Positions 23,801 to 34,000 of a stretch of DNA of 64,000 bases are shown piece after piece (the stretch's first letter is position 1; every line of letters starts with the position of its first letter). This DNA is from Ifrita kowaldi. Taxonomy: Eukaryota > Chordata > Aves > Passeriformes > Cinclosomatidae. Made by a program: the position numbers and the translations under genes. Location: contig VZRS01014210.1 of the NCBI GenBank assembly GCA_013398055.1, positions 723,933-787,932 of the forward strand. The letters run 5' to 3'. Below the pieces are notes generated by a model. That model saw only the letters and a program-made list of their open reading frames with translations. It did not search any database and was not told the origin of the DNA.

Positions 23801-26258
23801 GACTTTCTACGAGGTCAACTTTGATGATGGCTCCTTCAGCGATAACCTGTACCCAGAGGACATTGTGGTATGTTGTGCGGTGGGGTTCTGGTACAGGTCA
23901 CATGGCGTGAGTCAGTTCTTGCCGCTGTAGAGCAGACACATGGGGGATCTGGTAATTGTTCCCTGGGTCCTGTAGTGGCTGAGATGTGCTGCAGGATGGC
24001 CTTAGAGATGTTACCTGAGAATGACTTAACTGAGGCCACATAGGGACAGGTATAACAGGGAGTGCAGCTAATCTCTGGCTGCTTAGCAATGGTAGGTCTG
24101 AAGGAAAACTTGCTGATGCTTGCATGCCATTCCCACATCAAGTACTTTGAAGTTGGTACCACTCTTGGGATTTAAATGCAGATGACATAAATGGATGTCT
24201 CTCAGCCTAGTTCTCTCGTTGGGGTGGGGTGCAGTGTGCCTTCTTGGTGGTTTGCTGAATCTTCACATAAAGAAGCTGCTTACCTTTCTTGTCTCTCCCA
24301 TCTTCCCTCTTCATTCTAGAGTCGAGATTGTCTTCAGTTAGGTCCCCCTGCTGAAGGGGAAGTCGTGCAGGTGAGATGGACAGACGGACAAGTTTATGGA
24401 GCCAAGTTTGTTGCATCACACGCTATCCAGATGTACCAGGTACAAAATTGCTGTCTGAAAATTCATCACTCAGAACAAGCCAATCATGTTAACAGGGTTG
24501 CTATAGGGGAATCATGCTTAAACACTCCAGGGTAAGTTACTCTCACTGTGTTAGCAGTGACAGATGCTGGCAACAGTTGCTGGTAGTAATTGCTTGCAGC
24601 TGTATGTACATCTGGAACCTACTTGAGTGTCCGCTTCTGAAAACTGCTGGTCTGCAATTCTTCATCAGACTATGTTCCTATAGTTTAAACTACTTAAAAT
24701 AAGTTTATTTTGCTTTTCTCTAGTGAGAGTGCACCATGCCTTTCACGCTTCCAAAGGGATGAATATTCAGGCTGTATTAAAGCAAACAGCCAGATTGTCT
24801 TCTCAGGTGTTGAAAGAATATCCCAAAACAAGTTTTGATTAAAGTCTGTTGCAGTGTGCATAGCTGTGTATGTATCTTACAAGTTTCGAGTGGTAGATTA
24901 TTTCACAAGAGAACTCTGTGGGGAGAAGGCAAGTTCTGGGTAGCTGTGGGAGGGTTCTAACTTGTGAGACTTCTGACAGAACTTCTGTTTCTCTTCTAGG
25001 TGGAATTTGAAGATGGTTCACAGCTGATGGTGAAAAGGGATGATGTATATACTCTTGAAGAGGAGCTTCCTAAGAGAGTGAAGTCAAGGCTGGTAGGTAA
25101 ACGGGGTGCAAATTCTACTAAAGAAGTTCGTTGAACTTTATCTGTGCTTGAACAGCACTCTGAGCACATGGCAGCGGCAAAATACAATCTGTTGCTCTCC
25201 TTAATCATTGCAAAGCTCAGTAGTTGATCAGGCTACAAAAGCAAAGTTCTGTCTTGCTCTGGAGAGAATTTCTCCTTCTGCAGGAGTGTGAGTTTGTATC
25301 GTAGAGTTACGGATCGGGAGAGCACGTTAATGCCCTTTCATACCTGTATTCTTAAGTTCCATTGTCTACTTCCATTGCAAAGAATGGCCCAGTTCCTTCA
25401 CTTATCCTTTGTTCTGAGAAGCTCCTAGTAGGCTTGCATCAAAACAGCTGGCTGTTTCTTGAGACTAAAATAATTCAGGTGGGACAGGGCCTCTGCGGAT
25501 CTCCAGACACCTGTTCCAAACAGGGATAGTTTTCAGAGAGGGTTGCTTATGGGTGTCTCCAATTAAGTTTTGATTATCAATAAGAATGAAGATCCCACAC
25601 CCCCTGTTTTGTTGCTTTACACTTTCCACTACAAAAGTTGTGGTTACAGACAGCACACTGGGGTGTCTTGCTGTACAGCACAAACATGCACACCCGGATG
25701 CAGATCTGTTGGCAGGCACACAGGATGTTAGAGGCTTAAGAAAGAATGTATTATAGCTGAATTCTGTGACCGGGTGTTTAAACATGCCTGCTCCATAAAG
25801 CAGAAATTGTACTAGACTGTTTCAAAATTGGAACAGCTGACTCTGTTTTATTACTTCGAGAAAGTGATTGTGAATTTAAATTAGGTGCTCAATTTGAAAC
25901 TTAAGATTCTTTAGATCTCTCATTACAGTTCACTTAAATGTATCCCCAGACTTGTAAATCCAGTTTCTTAAATACTTTTATTTTTGTGTTTGGTCAGTTT
26001 TTGAAGTCTGAATGTTCCCAAGTGTCTTGGCTTGGTTCTTTCTTCCATGCAATAGCAGGATGTGGAGACAAGGATTTGATCTGTGCTCTAGTGACTAATT
26101 CTGTCGTTTTCTCTTAGTCAATAGCTTCAGATATGCGCTTCACAGAGATCTTCGAAGAGAAGGAGGTCAGTCAAGAGAGGAAGAGACAAAGAGTGATCAA
26201 TTCACGCTACCGTGAAGATTATATTGAACCTGCCTTGTACCGGGCCATCATGGAGTAA
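5698..26258 (+). CDS. KDM4A: lysine-specific demethylase 4A (JMJD2A), 20 exons, 5'-partial
   Basis: KDM4A removes di- and trimethyl groups from histone H3 K9 and K36 in the nucleus, using Fe(II) and 2-oxoglutarate. The join is 5698-5873, 7046-7160, 7926-8119, 9544-9593, 10094-10197, 11263-11400, 12293-12543, 13326-13492, 14437-14786, 16506-16626, 17218-17396, 19602-19806, 20100-20176, 20907-20962, 21758-21866, 22814-23002, 23697-23867, 24320-24439, 25000-25092 and 26118-26258. It totals 3006 nt, in frame, with GT-AG at every junction. The first codon here is residue 47 by human numbering; residues 1-46 fall in the N gap. Domains: rest of JmjN (47-56), JmjC (~142-308) with H188, E190 and H276 (iron), Y132-region and K206/N198-type cosubstrate residues in conserved blocks, and C234, H240, C306, C308 (zinc). 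Then come an acidic/serine-rich linker (~310-600), paired PHD-type zinc fingers (~650-830) and a hybrid double Tudor (~880-995). Predicted total is 1047 residues against 1064 in human. Residue 274 is Ser, where Gly is usual. KDM4B/C are excluded by the closer match in linker and Tudor. Confidence 0.97.
5892..6062 (-). mobile_element. CR1 LINE 3' fragment, antisense, in intron 3
   Basis: The sequence from 'cacagagttatggaatggtt' through 'aacacttctagggatggggc' is the reverse complement of the CR1 tail. It starts only about 18 bp after the exon 3 donor. The rest of this intron (6063-7045) shows nothing recognisable. Confidence 0.85.
7046..7160 (+). CDS. KDM4A: KDM4A exon 4 (residues 105-143)
   Basis: The exon begins after ttttttcag and completes Lys105, giving KYCTPRYTDFEDLERKYW. 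It holds NLTFNAPIYGADVNGTLYDK with the Y132 region of the 2-oxoglutarate pocket. It ends in phase 0 at AAG|gtaagg. Confidence 0.95.
7796..7811. repeat. short perfect inverted repeat, intron 4
   Basis: CACAGCT-tg-AGCTGTG is a 7-bp perfect inverted repeat with a 2-bp centre. The rest of intron 4 (7161-7925) shows nothing else recognisable. Function is unknown and it is possibly chance. Confidence 0.5.
7926..8119 (+). CDS. KDM4A: KDM4A exon 5: JmjC core with H188/E190 (residues 144-208)
   Basis: The exon encodes HVDAWNIGRL through FGEPKSW. Counting from residue 47 puts the iron ligands of the HTE triplet exactly at H188 and E190, and G170 and Y177 of the methyl-lysine pocket at their human positions. 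It ends in phase 2 (TCA TG|gtaag). The following intron (8120-9543) shows no repeat or gene I recognise. Confidence 0.96.
9544..9593 (+). CDS. KDM4A: KDM4A exon 6, 50 nt (residues 208-225)
   Basis: This small exon encodes WYSIPPEHGKRLERLAK, starting in phase 2 and ending in phase 1. Its length is not a multiple of three, so skipping it would break the JmjC frame. Flanking splice sites are cag|GTAC and AAAG|gtaatc. Confidence 0.95.
10094..10197 (+). CDS. KDM4A: KDM4A exon 7 (residues 225-259), Zn ligands C234/H240
   Basis: The exon encodes GFFPGSAQSCEAFLRHKMTL through KKYGIPFDK. C234 and H240 form half of the zinc site, and K241 of the active-site wall follows. It ends in phase 0 at AAG|gtgtag. 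The next intron (10198-11262) holds a 16-T tract at 10426-10441 and otherwise nothing I recognise. Confidence 0.95.
11263..11400 (+). CDS. KDM4A: KDM4A exon 8: H276 iron ligand (residues 260-305)
   Basis: The exon encodes VTQEAGEFMITFPYSYHAGF through RWIEYGKQSVL. H276 is the third iron ligand; S288, T289 and N290 are kept. Residue 274 is Ser (codon AGC) and residue 294 is Leu. It ends in phase 0 (CTG|gtgagt). The following intron (11401-12292) shows nothing recognisable. Confidence 0.95.
12293..12543 (+). CDS. KDM4A: KDM4A exon 9: end of JmjC, C306/C308 (residues 306-389)
   Basis: The exon starts with CSCRKDMVKISMDVFVRKYQ; C306 and C308 complete the zinc site. After the conserved WKAGKD and LPTPEAAEFLK block it becomes acidic and diverges from human. 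It ends in phase 2 (AAA AG|gtactg). The following intron contains a T/G-rich low-complexity tract at about 13019-13075. Confidence 0.94.
13019..13075. repeat. T/G-rich low-complexity tract in KDM4A intron
   Basis: There are repeated TTTGG and TTGGGG-like units without a fixed period. It is simple sequence common in avian introns. Confidence 0.7.
13326..13492 (+). CDS. KDM4A: KDM4A exon 10: linker (residues 389-445)
   Basis: The exon encodes IPKHRIGTKRHRVCLEVPQE, basic and well conserved, then a variable stretch ending in TSELVQQ. The donor CAAG|gtgagc was chosen because it is a strong site and gives the phase-1 end needed by the next exon. Reading on is possible but loses the frame match to exon 11. 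The next intron (13493-14436) shows nothing recognisable. Confidence 0.9.
14437..14786 (+). CDS. KDM4A: KDM4A exon 11: acidic, serine-rich linker (residues 445-561)
   Basis: The exon encodes DRVDSAKFEELKTVKLEEED, then VLDLS and a serine-rich segment ending VNEQELTEV. VKLE followed by acidic residues (K459) fits a negatively charged-residue-dependent SUMO motif. VLDLS (470-474) resembles the CtBP-binding PxDLS type. The rest is poorly conserved with human. It ends in phase 0 (GAG|gtatga). The 1.7 kb intron that follows shows nothing recognisable. Confidence 0.93.
16506..16626 (+). CDS. KDM4A: KDM4A exon 12: basic linker (residues 562-602)
   Basis: The exon encodes VGKEYVSSVKESKKSKGRRQ and PLSKLPRHHPLL. 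This basic cluster is strongly conserved and could serve nuclear import or DNA/nucleosome contact. It ends in phase 1 (GAT G|gtaagg). Confidence 0.93.
17218..17396 (+). CDS. KDM4A: KDM4A exon 13: lead-in to PHD1 (residues 602-661)
   Basis: The exon encodes EASEQLTPEEEAEETEAWAK, then PLSQLWQNRPPNFEAEKEYN and the first PHD cysteines in CAVCMLFQAYQ. It ends in phase 0 (CAG|gtatga). The 2.2 kb intron that follows (17397-19601) shows nothing recognisable. Confidence 0.94.
19602..19806 (+). CDS. KDM4A: KDM4A exon 14: PHD zinc finger (residues 662-730)
   Basis: The exon encodes AECEGSSQNSG, a variable start, then RTKPLIPEMCFTATGCSTDL and CKNCHVCVHAS. The cysteine/histidine spacing of the PHD is intact. 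It ends in phase 1 (GCG A|gtgagt). Confidence 0.94.
20100..20176 (+). CDS. KDM4A: KDM4A exon 15: PHD end (residues 730-755)
   Basis: The exon completes Ser730 and encodes CYGVSPDKATEDWMCSRC followed by AENALEE. CSRC supplies the last zinc ligands of the first finger. It ends in phase 0. Confidence 0.94.
20907..20962 (+). CDS. KDM4A: KDM4A exon 16, 56 nt (residues 756-774)
   Basis: This short exon encodes DCCLCSLRGGALQRANDD and ends in phase 2 (GAC AA|gtgagt). It opens the second, extended PHD finger with the CCLC ligands. Confidence 0.94.
21758..21866 (+). CDS. KDM4A: KDM4A exon 17: extended PHD (residues 774-810)
   Basis: The exon completes Lys774 and encodes WVHVMCAVAVLEAKFVNIAE to IPLQRFRL, following ctgacag. 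It ends in phase 0 (CTG|gtaagg). Confidence 0.94.
22814..23002 (+). CDS. KDM4A: KDM4A exon 18: extended PHD end (residues 811-873)
   Basis: The exon encodes KCIFCKKRRKRIAGCCVQCS, then CPTSFHVSCAQAAGVMMQPD and WPFVVFITCFRHKTPSQAE. All zinc ligands of the ePHD fold are present. It ends in phase 0. Confidence 0.95.
23697..23867 (+). CDS. KDM4A: KDM4A exon 19: hybrid Tudor first half (residues 874-930)
   Basis: The exon encodes RAKAALQDLSPGQIVISKHK, GRFYQCEVV and FYEVNFDDGSFSDNLYPEDI. This is the first half of the interdigitated double Tudor that reads H3K4me3 and H4K20me3; the aspartate-rich binding strand is kept. The in-frame codons past the donor (GTG|gtatgt) are intron. Confidence 0.95.
24320..24439 (+). 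CDS. KDM4A: KDM4A exon 20: hybrid Tudor (residues 931-970)
   Basis: The exon encodes SRDCLQLGPPAEGEVVQVRW and TDGQVYGAKFVASHAIQMYQ. The aromatic cage Trp and Tyr of the methyl-lysine pocket are present. It ends in phase 0. Confidence 0.95.
25000..25092 (+). CDS. KDM4A: KDM4A exon 21: end of Tudor (residues 971-1001)
   Basis: The exon encodes VEFEDGSQLMVKRDDVYTLE and EELPKRVKSRL. It follows ctcttctag and ends in phase 0 at CTG|gtaggt. The next intron (25093-26117) shows nothing recognisable. Confidence 0.95.
26118..26258 (+). CDS. KDM4A: KDM4A last coding exon 22 (residues 1002-1047, stop)
   Basis: The exon encodes SIASDMRFTEIFEEKEVSQE, then RKRQRVINSRYREDYIEPAL and YRAIME, stop TAA at 26256-26258. 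The C-terminal tail is nearly identical to the human one, which fixes the end of the gene. Confidence 0.97.
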   Translation, partial: SIASDMRFTEIFEEKEVSQERKRQRVINSRYREDYIEPALYRAIME

Positions 26259-27912
26259 ACGCTGCCTGTGGCAGAGGAAGAAGATGCCCACCTCCCCCAA
26301 GGATTTAAACGTTCCAGTACAACAGGCCATATTTGGATGCTTTGAATCCAGGGTTTCTTTTGGGGTTTTGTTCTTTTATATTTTAAGGAAGCTAAAAAGC
26401 TGATGCTCTGCAGTAGCTGTAAGGCAGCTGTTGGATAGTGAAAGAGATCCCATTTGCTGAAGCTGATGCCTGCAGACTGCTGGTCTGAAGTTGGGTCCTT
26501 ACCAAATAAGCCAGCTTGGGGATGTTGCTTTCATTTTGTTGAGCAGTCTTGCTTTTTCTTTAGAGACAATTTTGACAGGTGGCAAACTCTTTGGGGAGTT
26601 GTTGCCAGGAATCCTGGCAGCTTGCAGGATAGTATGGTCTGTTGTTTTAATTGAATAATGTTCCTGAATTTAGGAGTCTCCCTGGTGACCACACCTGGGC
26701 TTGAGCAGGCAGTATTACTGGTGCTGGAAATGGAACCTCTTTTATATTTATATCCATTTTTTTTTGTTGCAAGCAGCTTCAGTCTCTTGTTTCTCAGCAC
26801 CTCCTTTCTGAGGTTGAGCTGTAGGCTGTTCGAATCTGAACAGACAGGAGGTGCTTGTGTGAACAGGTGAAATGTGAAATTGAAACCTGTAGGACAAATT
26901 ATTTAACCTTCCATTTAATATTTTTGTTCTGATAGTGCTTTTGACTTACTTAATCATAAGTTTAACTGTTAATAGTATGTGCCTCAGAACCAATGAAATC
27001 TCTCTGGAGCCTTGTGAAGTGCAGCCTTCTAACAAGAATAGGTGTTCAGCTCCCAATAGACATTCAGCTCCCAAAGAGTTTCCTTTGAGTTTCTCTAAGG
27101 CAATATGACTAAAGGGACAGTCCTGACTCTCCCTTCTTGAAATCCAAGCATCACAGTGTTGGGGATGACAGGGCAGCGGTATCTGAAGCAGTGCAGTCCC
27201 TCCTCTGGGACAGCATTGTCTATCGTGTGTCCGCAGGCTTTTGCTTACAGCAGCTAATACTGGGTCTGAGACAGATAAAGTATGCACTGAGCTGTGTGTA
27301 TTACTGAAAGGCTGTGCAGTGCTCTTCTGAAGCAGGAGTGCTGCCGTGTTGCTGTCTGCAAAGGTTACCGTAGCATTTTTGTAGAGTATTAGGACACATC
27401 TCAGTTGTGGTGGAGAGAACTTGCTACCCCAGCCATAGGAAGCTGAGTTGAGCTGGGTAGTAGGTGTACCTGGAAGATGTGCCAACTTGCTCCTAATAAT
27501 TTAAGCATTAACACACCACAGTAGGAGCAGTGTAAATACATGTTCCTTTCCCATTCTGTAGGAAAGGGATTTGGGGCTGTGGAGCAGATTGGCCACCTAC
27601 TTTTTGCATGGAATGATGGGGTGAATTTTCCTACTGGAGAAAATCATGATTGCGTGTTCTCCAGAAACTGTTCAAGAGGAGAATTTTCTAATGAAACAGA
27701 CCTAATGCATCCCTGCTTCTATAGGGACATGGCAATGTGTCTGCAAAGTCTGGATTTGTAACTTTTTTCCTTTTGTTACATAGGAGCGCTATAAACCAAA
27801 CCCTTCTGAAACCCCGGTGCATCGATTTGTGATTAGCAATAAAATGTAGTATTGAGTAGTGATACAACTCTTGATCAGAAAAGAAATAAACTGCAACTTT
27901 TATACAGAAAAT
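26259..27912 (+). other. KDM4A: KDM4A 3' UTR
   Basis: This is the sequence from the stop to the polyadenylation site. It ends with AATAAA at 27838-27843 and at 27885-27890, the latter in 'gaaataaactgcaactttta'. It contains open frames on the other strand that I treat as chance. A further AATAAA at 29077-29082 could serve a longer form. Confidence 0.8.
27838..27890 (+). terminator. KDM4A: KDM4A polyadenylation signals
   Basis: AATAAA occurs at 27838-27843 and 27885-27890. With the second used, cleavage is expected near 27900-27912, giving a 3' UTR of about 1.65 kb. Confidence 0.75.
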
Positions 27913-30900
27913 CTTTAGCCCTACATTTTTATAGGGTCAGGAGGATGATGTAAGTAGCGAAGATTTGCACAATCACTGTTTCACATAGAGGTAATCTGTC
28001 CTATTTTTGTGGTGGAATACCTTGTTCATCAGTATTGGAAGGCTTAAACAGATTCTTTTGTTGTTTTTGGTTTGGTTTGGGTTTTTTTCCTTTTACCATG
28101 TCCAAAACTCCTGGTCTCAGGGTATGAAATGGTTTTCTGATGAATGGGATAGTTGGCTTGATAAAACCAGGATCTGTTAAGACCGGAGTCTGGTAGCTGC
28201 AGTTAATCTGGTCCAGGCATTAGGAATGAAATTGCACTTGGACATCTGAGCTTGTGTGTAAGCCTCTGAAGTCATGCGCTGTGAGCAAACGTGGAGAAGA
28301 GCTGGCAGGGCCTTAACAAACTTGCCTCTGTTCTGTCTGAGTTAATTTGGTATTAACTTCTCATAGGATGAACACTACCTGTGTGTTACTGAAAAACGTA
28401 CTCTTTGTCTCAATCTGCCACTCTCCCTCCATAGAAGAGGTGCCTGCATTCAGGCTTTGTCCCCAAACTGCCATAGAACTTAAATGCACCTTTTAGGTGC
28501 CACATGCTATGCTGCAAACACCTGGCTCAACAGCTTCATCCTAAGATGATGACCTAGTAGGAAACAGCTGGATTTGTTTGGTGTGGTGTTGTTCTTGGAG
28601 TTGGTTCTTGGAGTTGCCCTGTGCAGGGCCAAGAGTTGGATTTTATTGATCCTTGTGTATCCTTTCCAACTCAGGATATTCTCTTGTTCACCTGCAGCAG
28701 ATTTTGCCACTCACCTCTAACAGTATTAAGTGACTTTCAAGAGGTCTTGTGCATAGTATTTGTTCTGGAACAGGAGCTTTGTTACCTGTTTTGGCATGTT
28801 TTCTGCAGGTGCCAGATTTGCTCTTGTCAGTTGACTGCATTGTGTTGGTAACTGCTGCCATCCTGCACTCTGAGACAAAGGGCCTTCCCAATTTTCCGGT
28901 CAGTTCTTGTGTTGCATCATTCAAATGTGAGCACACTGTTACCTGCTGCAGGGACTAAACTGCAGTTTTGGCTTCTCTCTGTGAACTTAAAATCAGTGAC
29001 CCTGATGTGTGAAGGGTCTTTATTATCTGACTTTGCAAAAGCAATTTGGTTTATGGCTTGAAGTATAACAGATAGCAATAAAAGCTCTGTACAGAGCAGC
29101 TGTCTCAAAAGTGCATAGGCTTTCCATTACCTAGACTTTTATCATGTCTGATGATTTTCTTCAGTGGTTTTGGTTTTTTTGGAAGTGTGTTTATCCCTTT
29201 TACAGCATCATTCCAGTGAGGGTGAGATGCTGCCAGATTATCAGCTAGTCAGGTGTTTCTTGAATATGTTCAGTACAAAATCATGCTCAATATGCCCCAC
29301 AGGAGCCCTGGTGGTCCTTTGTTTGGTCCATTGCGTGTGGTGCTGCAGGCAGTAGACCTTTTTACTTCACTTTTCATGAAGCTTCCATCTGTGACTGGTT
29401 CAGGTTGGACCCACAAGAAGCATTTCTTCTATAAACAAGTAGTGGAATGCCCTTAATTCAGGATGAGCTTCACAAGTCAGTGATAACTTTTTGTAAGATT
29501 TTAAAAGGTGGCCATATTCTATGTAAAGCACCTGATTGCAGTAATGTTTCTGCCTGTGGTTGGACTTCTAGGAGACCTCTTTTTTTATCAGCAGACCTCT
29601 CAGATGACCAGAGGGAGTACTGTCAGTAGTAGGACCCATTCTCCTTGCTCCTTCTCTGTCTTCCTGGCATTTCAAGTTGGATTGAATTGATTCTGCACTA
29701 TTGGAGGAGCATAGTCACTTATCCTAAGGCTTCCAATGCATCTCTGTTCTTATATTCTTTAACTGGGCTCCTGTTGTCTGACATGTCTGCAGTTGTGCTC
29801 ATTTTTTAAATGAAACATGGGGTGAAATCAAGACTCTGGTAGCCCATATGTTGTTTTCAGTTTCCTCAAGAAATAAACCTAATTTTAAAAAAGACTATCT
29901 GTAAACTAATTTAAAAACTAAAGCAGTGGAACTTGGAAATTCTCATCATGCTTCTAATTTTTCTATTAGCATTATTCTTTTCTAATATTCATCTCTTTAA
30001 TGCTTATCTAGTGAGATCTTAGGTGTCTTTCAGAGACCTAAGTGGAGTTCTGTTATTCAAGGACTCAGTCCAGCTTGGCTATTTAACTAGAAAAGGGATG
30101 GAACCACAGAATCATCTCTCCTCACTGAAACACAGAGCTGAGACATCTGCAGCAAGAACTGAGTTGCCTTAGGTTCCTTCTGTAGCTGAAAGTGCCAGAA
30201 GAGGAGTCATCAGAAAATCTTCCCTGGGTGCAGCCTCAGACAGCTCTGTTCTTTACTTTGGTGTTGACTCTTGAATTTCACAGGGCTGGTTAAGACCTGC
30301 TGAACTGGCAGTCAGGGAAAGGAGATTCTTCTACTTTAGCTCAGGGATTTTTGATACACCAAGTGACCTTGAGGAATTTGCTTATTGAAGTGTTATTTCA
30401 GCTCATATCTTTAAAACCTAATGTGCCCGGTGTTCCTGAAGCCAGATTTTGTAGTTTGGGGAAAGTGATAATGGCTCCTTTTCCCTGATGAATTTGTAGA
30501 TACTGCACAAAACCTTTCAGTGTGGGCATTTAGATTAGTGTAAAATGTGTAGTATTTTCAGTTCAAGATGAACAACAATGTTGTTGTATTGCTAAAAGTC
30601 AAAACAAGCCTTTTTCCTCTTTTCCCATAATCAGTCTTCATTTTTCTGTGTTGCTGTTAGAGCTGTTGAACAGCTTTAGATTTCTCCCTTGGATGAATGA
30701 AGAGTACAACATTTCAGGTAGGGTTTGTTGCTTGGTTCCAGTAATGAGCATAGCTGAGGGTGTGTATCTGCAGTTTCCTTTGACCTCACCAGAATGGTCT
30801 CCAGAGGAATGGGAAACATTCACCTGATTGCTGTCTTTTGGTGAAGCTGTGGCAGATCCATGCAGAAGCACTGCCACAGCCTCCTTGCTGCAGCATGAGT

Positions 30901-31000
30901 AATGTGACAACGGCAGCATCAAAACAGTTCTGACAGCACCTAACAAATGAGGGAAAAGTGTGGGAGGCTACTGGAAAAAGATGGAAATGGTGTAGTATGT
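27913..31000. other. intergenic downstream of KDM4A, no gene recognised
   Basis: This is AT-rich unique sequence. A T/G tract lies at 28058-28092 and AATAAA hexamers at 29077-29082 and near 29872, which could mark extended KDM4A 3' ends or unrelated transcripts. No exon or repeat family is recognised. Confidence 0.55.
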
Positions 31001-34000
31001 ATGTTAATTTCGAAACAAAACTGAGTGAGGTAGGAGAGCCTAAGAAGAGGTGTCTCTGGCCTGGAATTCTGCATTTAGGAAACGTTCCCACTGTTATGAA
31101 TGGTTCTAGTGGGCTGTGAACACCTTCAGTACACGATGCAGGAGAGAAATGAAACAGGCCTGCTGTCTGGGCTCTTCTACCTCCCATGAGTTACTGCCTG
31201 GCAGCGTGGGCCCCTCATGCTGCCCAACACCTCAGGAACTGGGATGCTCTCACTGTTACCCACACTGCTCGCTGAAGGAAGAGCTGCCTCCTCACAGGCA
31301 GTAGGCCAGGTGGGTGGCTGCTTTTCATATCCAGGCTGAAGTCCTCCGTATAGAGTTAGGAGCAAACCTGTCTTTACTGCCCAACAAGTATGCTGTAGAC
31401 CAAAGCAAACTACTTCAAGAAATATAGTGACTCAATTCCATAGTCTTACTGAATTTAGGGAGGCGTGGCAGCGTGTTGTACCCATGGACCTCCAGAGACA
31501 CTTCAGACATGGGGTTGTGAATGTGAGCTAATATTAGTTAATATGCTTGGATTCTTATTTCCCCAAGTGCTGCTGCTTCTCTTGAATACAATATCTGTTC
31601 AACTTTTGGGTTAATTTTCTTGCCTGTCCTCACAGCAGTGGTTAACTCAAACTTCATTCCTGATAGCCACAAGCAATTAAAAAGAAATGGCAGTATCCTG
31701 GGTGCAGGATATGGATGCCTTTAGTGAGGGTGGTGGGTGCTGATGGACTGTAGGTGCAGAGGAGCAATTAACTTGTAGACAGTTCATGGAAAACAGGAGT
31801 GGTGTGATACAGGAAAGCAAAGAAAGTGGTGATAGATGCAGCCCATGTGGTTAGAACTGTGTGGATGCAGTTGCCTGTGGTGGATGGCTGCCCAGGCCAC
31901 TTGGCTCTGCAGCAGGAACACAGCTTTGCTTGTCCGGGCCCAGCAGAGCCAGGGCAGGATGAAGGGAGCAGTTGTGCTGGCAGCCAGAGATGGCTGATGA
32001 GATGTCCTGAGTCCTCTCTGGCTTTCCCAGTTCCAGCTGGATAGATGTTTCCAAACACCATTTAACAGCTGGTGTCCACAGGGACTGGCACAAGTGTAAA
32101 TGCTCATATTCTGCTGTTGTCCCTTTCATATGCAGAGGTAGCACAGGGCATCCCGCTTGGACCCTCAGCCATCCACGCAGTGGGGCTAGGGCCAACCCTG
32201 CTCTTCCTCACTGATTGGAGGGTGACTCCTGTGGGAGCAGAGGTCTGCAGTGCTGTCACCAGCAGGGAGACCCCCAGCTTGGGCCCTCAGCACTGCACAG
32301 AGCCTGGTAAGGGGAAAGGACAGAAAAAGAGGTCTTGGCTCTTCTCTGTCCCCAGTCGAAGCGGGTGAGGGGCTGCCAAGGGCTTTGCAGCGGGGAGAAG
32401 AAAGACAGCGTTCATGGGAGCTGCGTGACTCTGAGCTACTGGGCTGGGAGCCAGGCACGTCAGCACCTGATGGGCCAGCACACGAAGAAGGGCTTCTTGC
32501 TCCTCGCCTTCCCCAGAGGAGCCCTTTCAAGGGGTCCCAGCCCAGTGTAGTGAGGTCTTTCCTGCACCACTGCCCTGCCTGTTTGGGGCTGCACTGTTGC
32601 CTGTTTGAGGCATTGCACTGGCACAGTGTGCTGGGGACATCTTTCCCCAGGAGCCTGATTCTTTCACTACTGCCCTGAACCATGCTGGCTGAGACAGCTG
32701 CCCAAGATCCCTCCTGCCTGCCTGTGTCCTCCATTCTCTGTCATCTTGTGGGGGCAGATTTGGGGGACCTGGATCAGTCCTTTGCCCCTCTGTGAAAAGA
32801 AGCAGCCTGCAGTCATGCACTCGCTGTTTGGAGGCTGCACAGATTGTTCCCAGGGAGAGTACAGGGCTGGGGCTGTGGGGGTGATCCTGGGGGCTGGACA
32901 TGGACAGTCATCACCTCTCACAGCAGATCCCCACCCCTTCTCCAGGCAGGGTGGAACCTGCCTGAAGAATCCTTCCTTCAGAAGCCACTGGACAGAAGAA
33001 CCCTTGTGCAGCCTTTTTGGAGAGGTGCCTGATACCTGCTGAGGCAGACTTTCCACTTCCCAGTGAACAGATGCCTGGCTATGGCTGGGCCATGTGGTAT
33101 TTTGGTCTCACTGGTCTCCCAGCACAATCTGTCCTCCAGCCCTATAAGCAGGTGAGATTGCTCAGGGCTCTGATCCTTGGGGCCCGCTCCCTGCAGGCTG
33201 TGGGAGCTGCCAAGGGTCTGGTGCAGGGAGAGGTGCGAGAGGTTTGTGCTTGGAGCGTGTCCCTCTGGGAAGTGCTACCCAGTCAGTGTGGCCTTGAGGC
33301 TGGGTCACCATTCCAGGAGAGGTTTGGCTGTGCAGAGGGCTTACCCTGCCGGCCCGGGATCTGATGAAAGCACACCACGTAGTAGGGGTGAGTAAACAGC
33401 ACTTCAGGTTTGCGGCCAAGGATGCTTGTGACATCCTGGGGACACCTGTGAGGATGAAATCTGGCTCTGCCTGCCAGCCAGGAGTCTATATCAGAGCCAG
33501 GATCTGTAGTGCTGGATTAATGATCTTATCCTGTAAGCCATTCCTACAAGAGCTGGTACATCCCTCCTGACTTCTCCAGCAGTGTCTGCTGGTTTTCCCA
33601 CTCAGTCAGGTTTATTGGGTGAACGACTGCCCGAGGCTCAGCGTCAGCAGCTGTCAGGCCCTGTGGATTTGGAACATGCAAGGATGGGAAGGGAGGAGCC
33701 GGCAGCTTTGCCCTTTGGCAGCATGTTGCAGGGCACAAAGCCAGCCAGCCCTCTTCCTGGCCAAGCTGCAAATTTGGCCCCTTGCTCTTGTGCTCCTCTG
33801 GCGTTTCCTGTGGGCTGAGGGCTCATCCCACTCCTGCTGTGGCTGCTCTGCTGGCTTGCCCTCCAGCTCCCTGTGTCCCTATGCTTGCACACACAGTGCT
33901 GTCAGCTCGGCTTCCTGGGTGCACTTCTGACTCATCATGTGCAGCCTGGGCAGCTCCCATTTCATCATTGTTAGGGATTCATGGCAATGGGCTGTGAAAC

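Noticed and set aside
5698..26258. KDM4A as a pseudogene because of the missing start and Ser274
   Set aside because: All twenty exons keep frame and phase, every splice site is GT-AG, and metal-binding residues are intact. The missing start coincides with an N gap.
26946..27485. 179-codon open frame (-) opposite the KDM4A 3' UTR
   Set aside because: No domain, no promoter or polyadenylation context on that strand; treated as chance.
32186..32734. 182-codon open frame (-) and many others in 31-37 kb
   Set aside because: Several overlapping frames on both strands are open at once, as expected from GC-rich non-coding DNA. No family resemblance or exon pattern.
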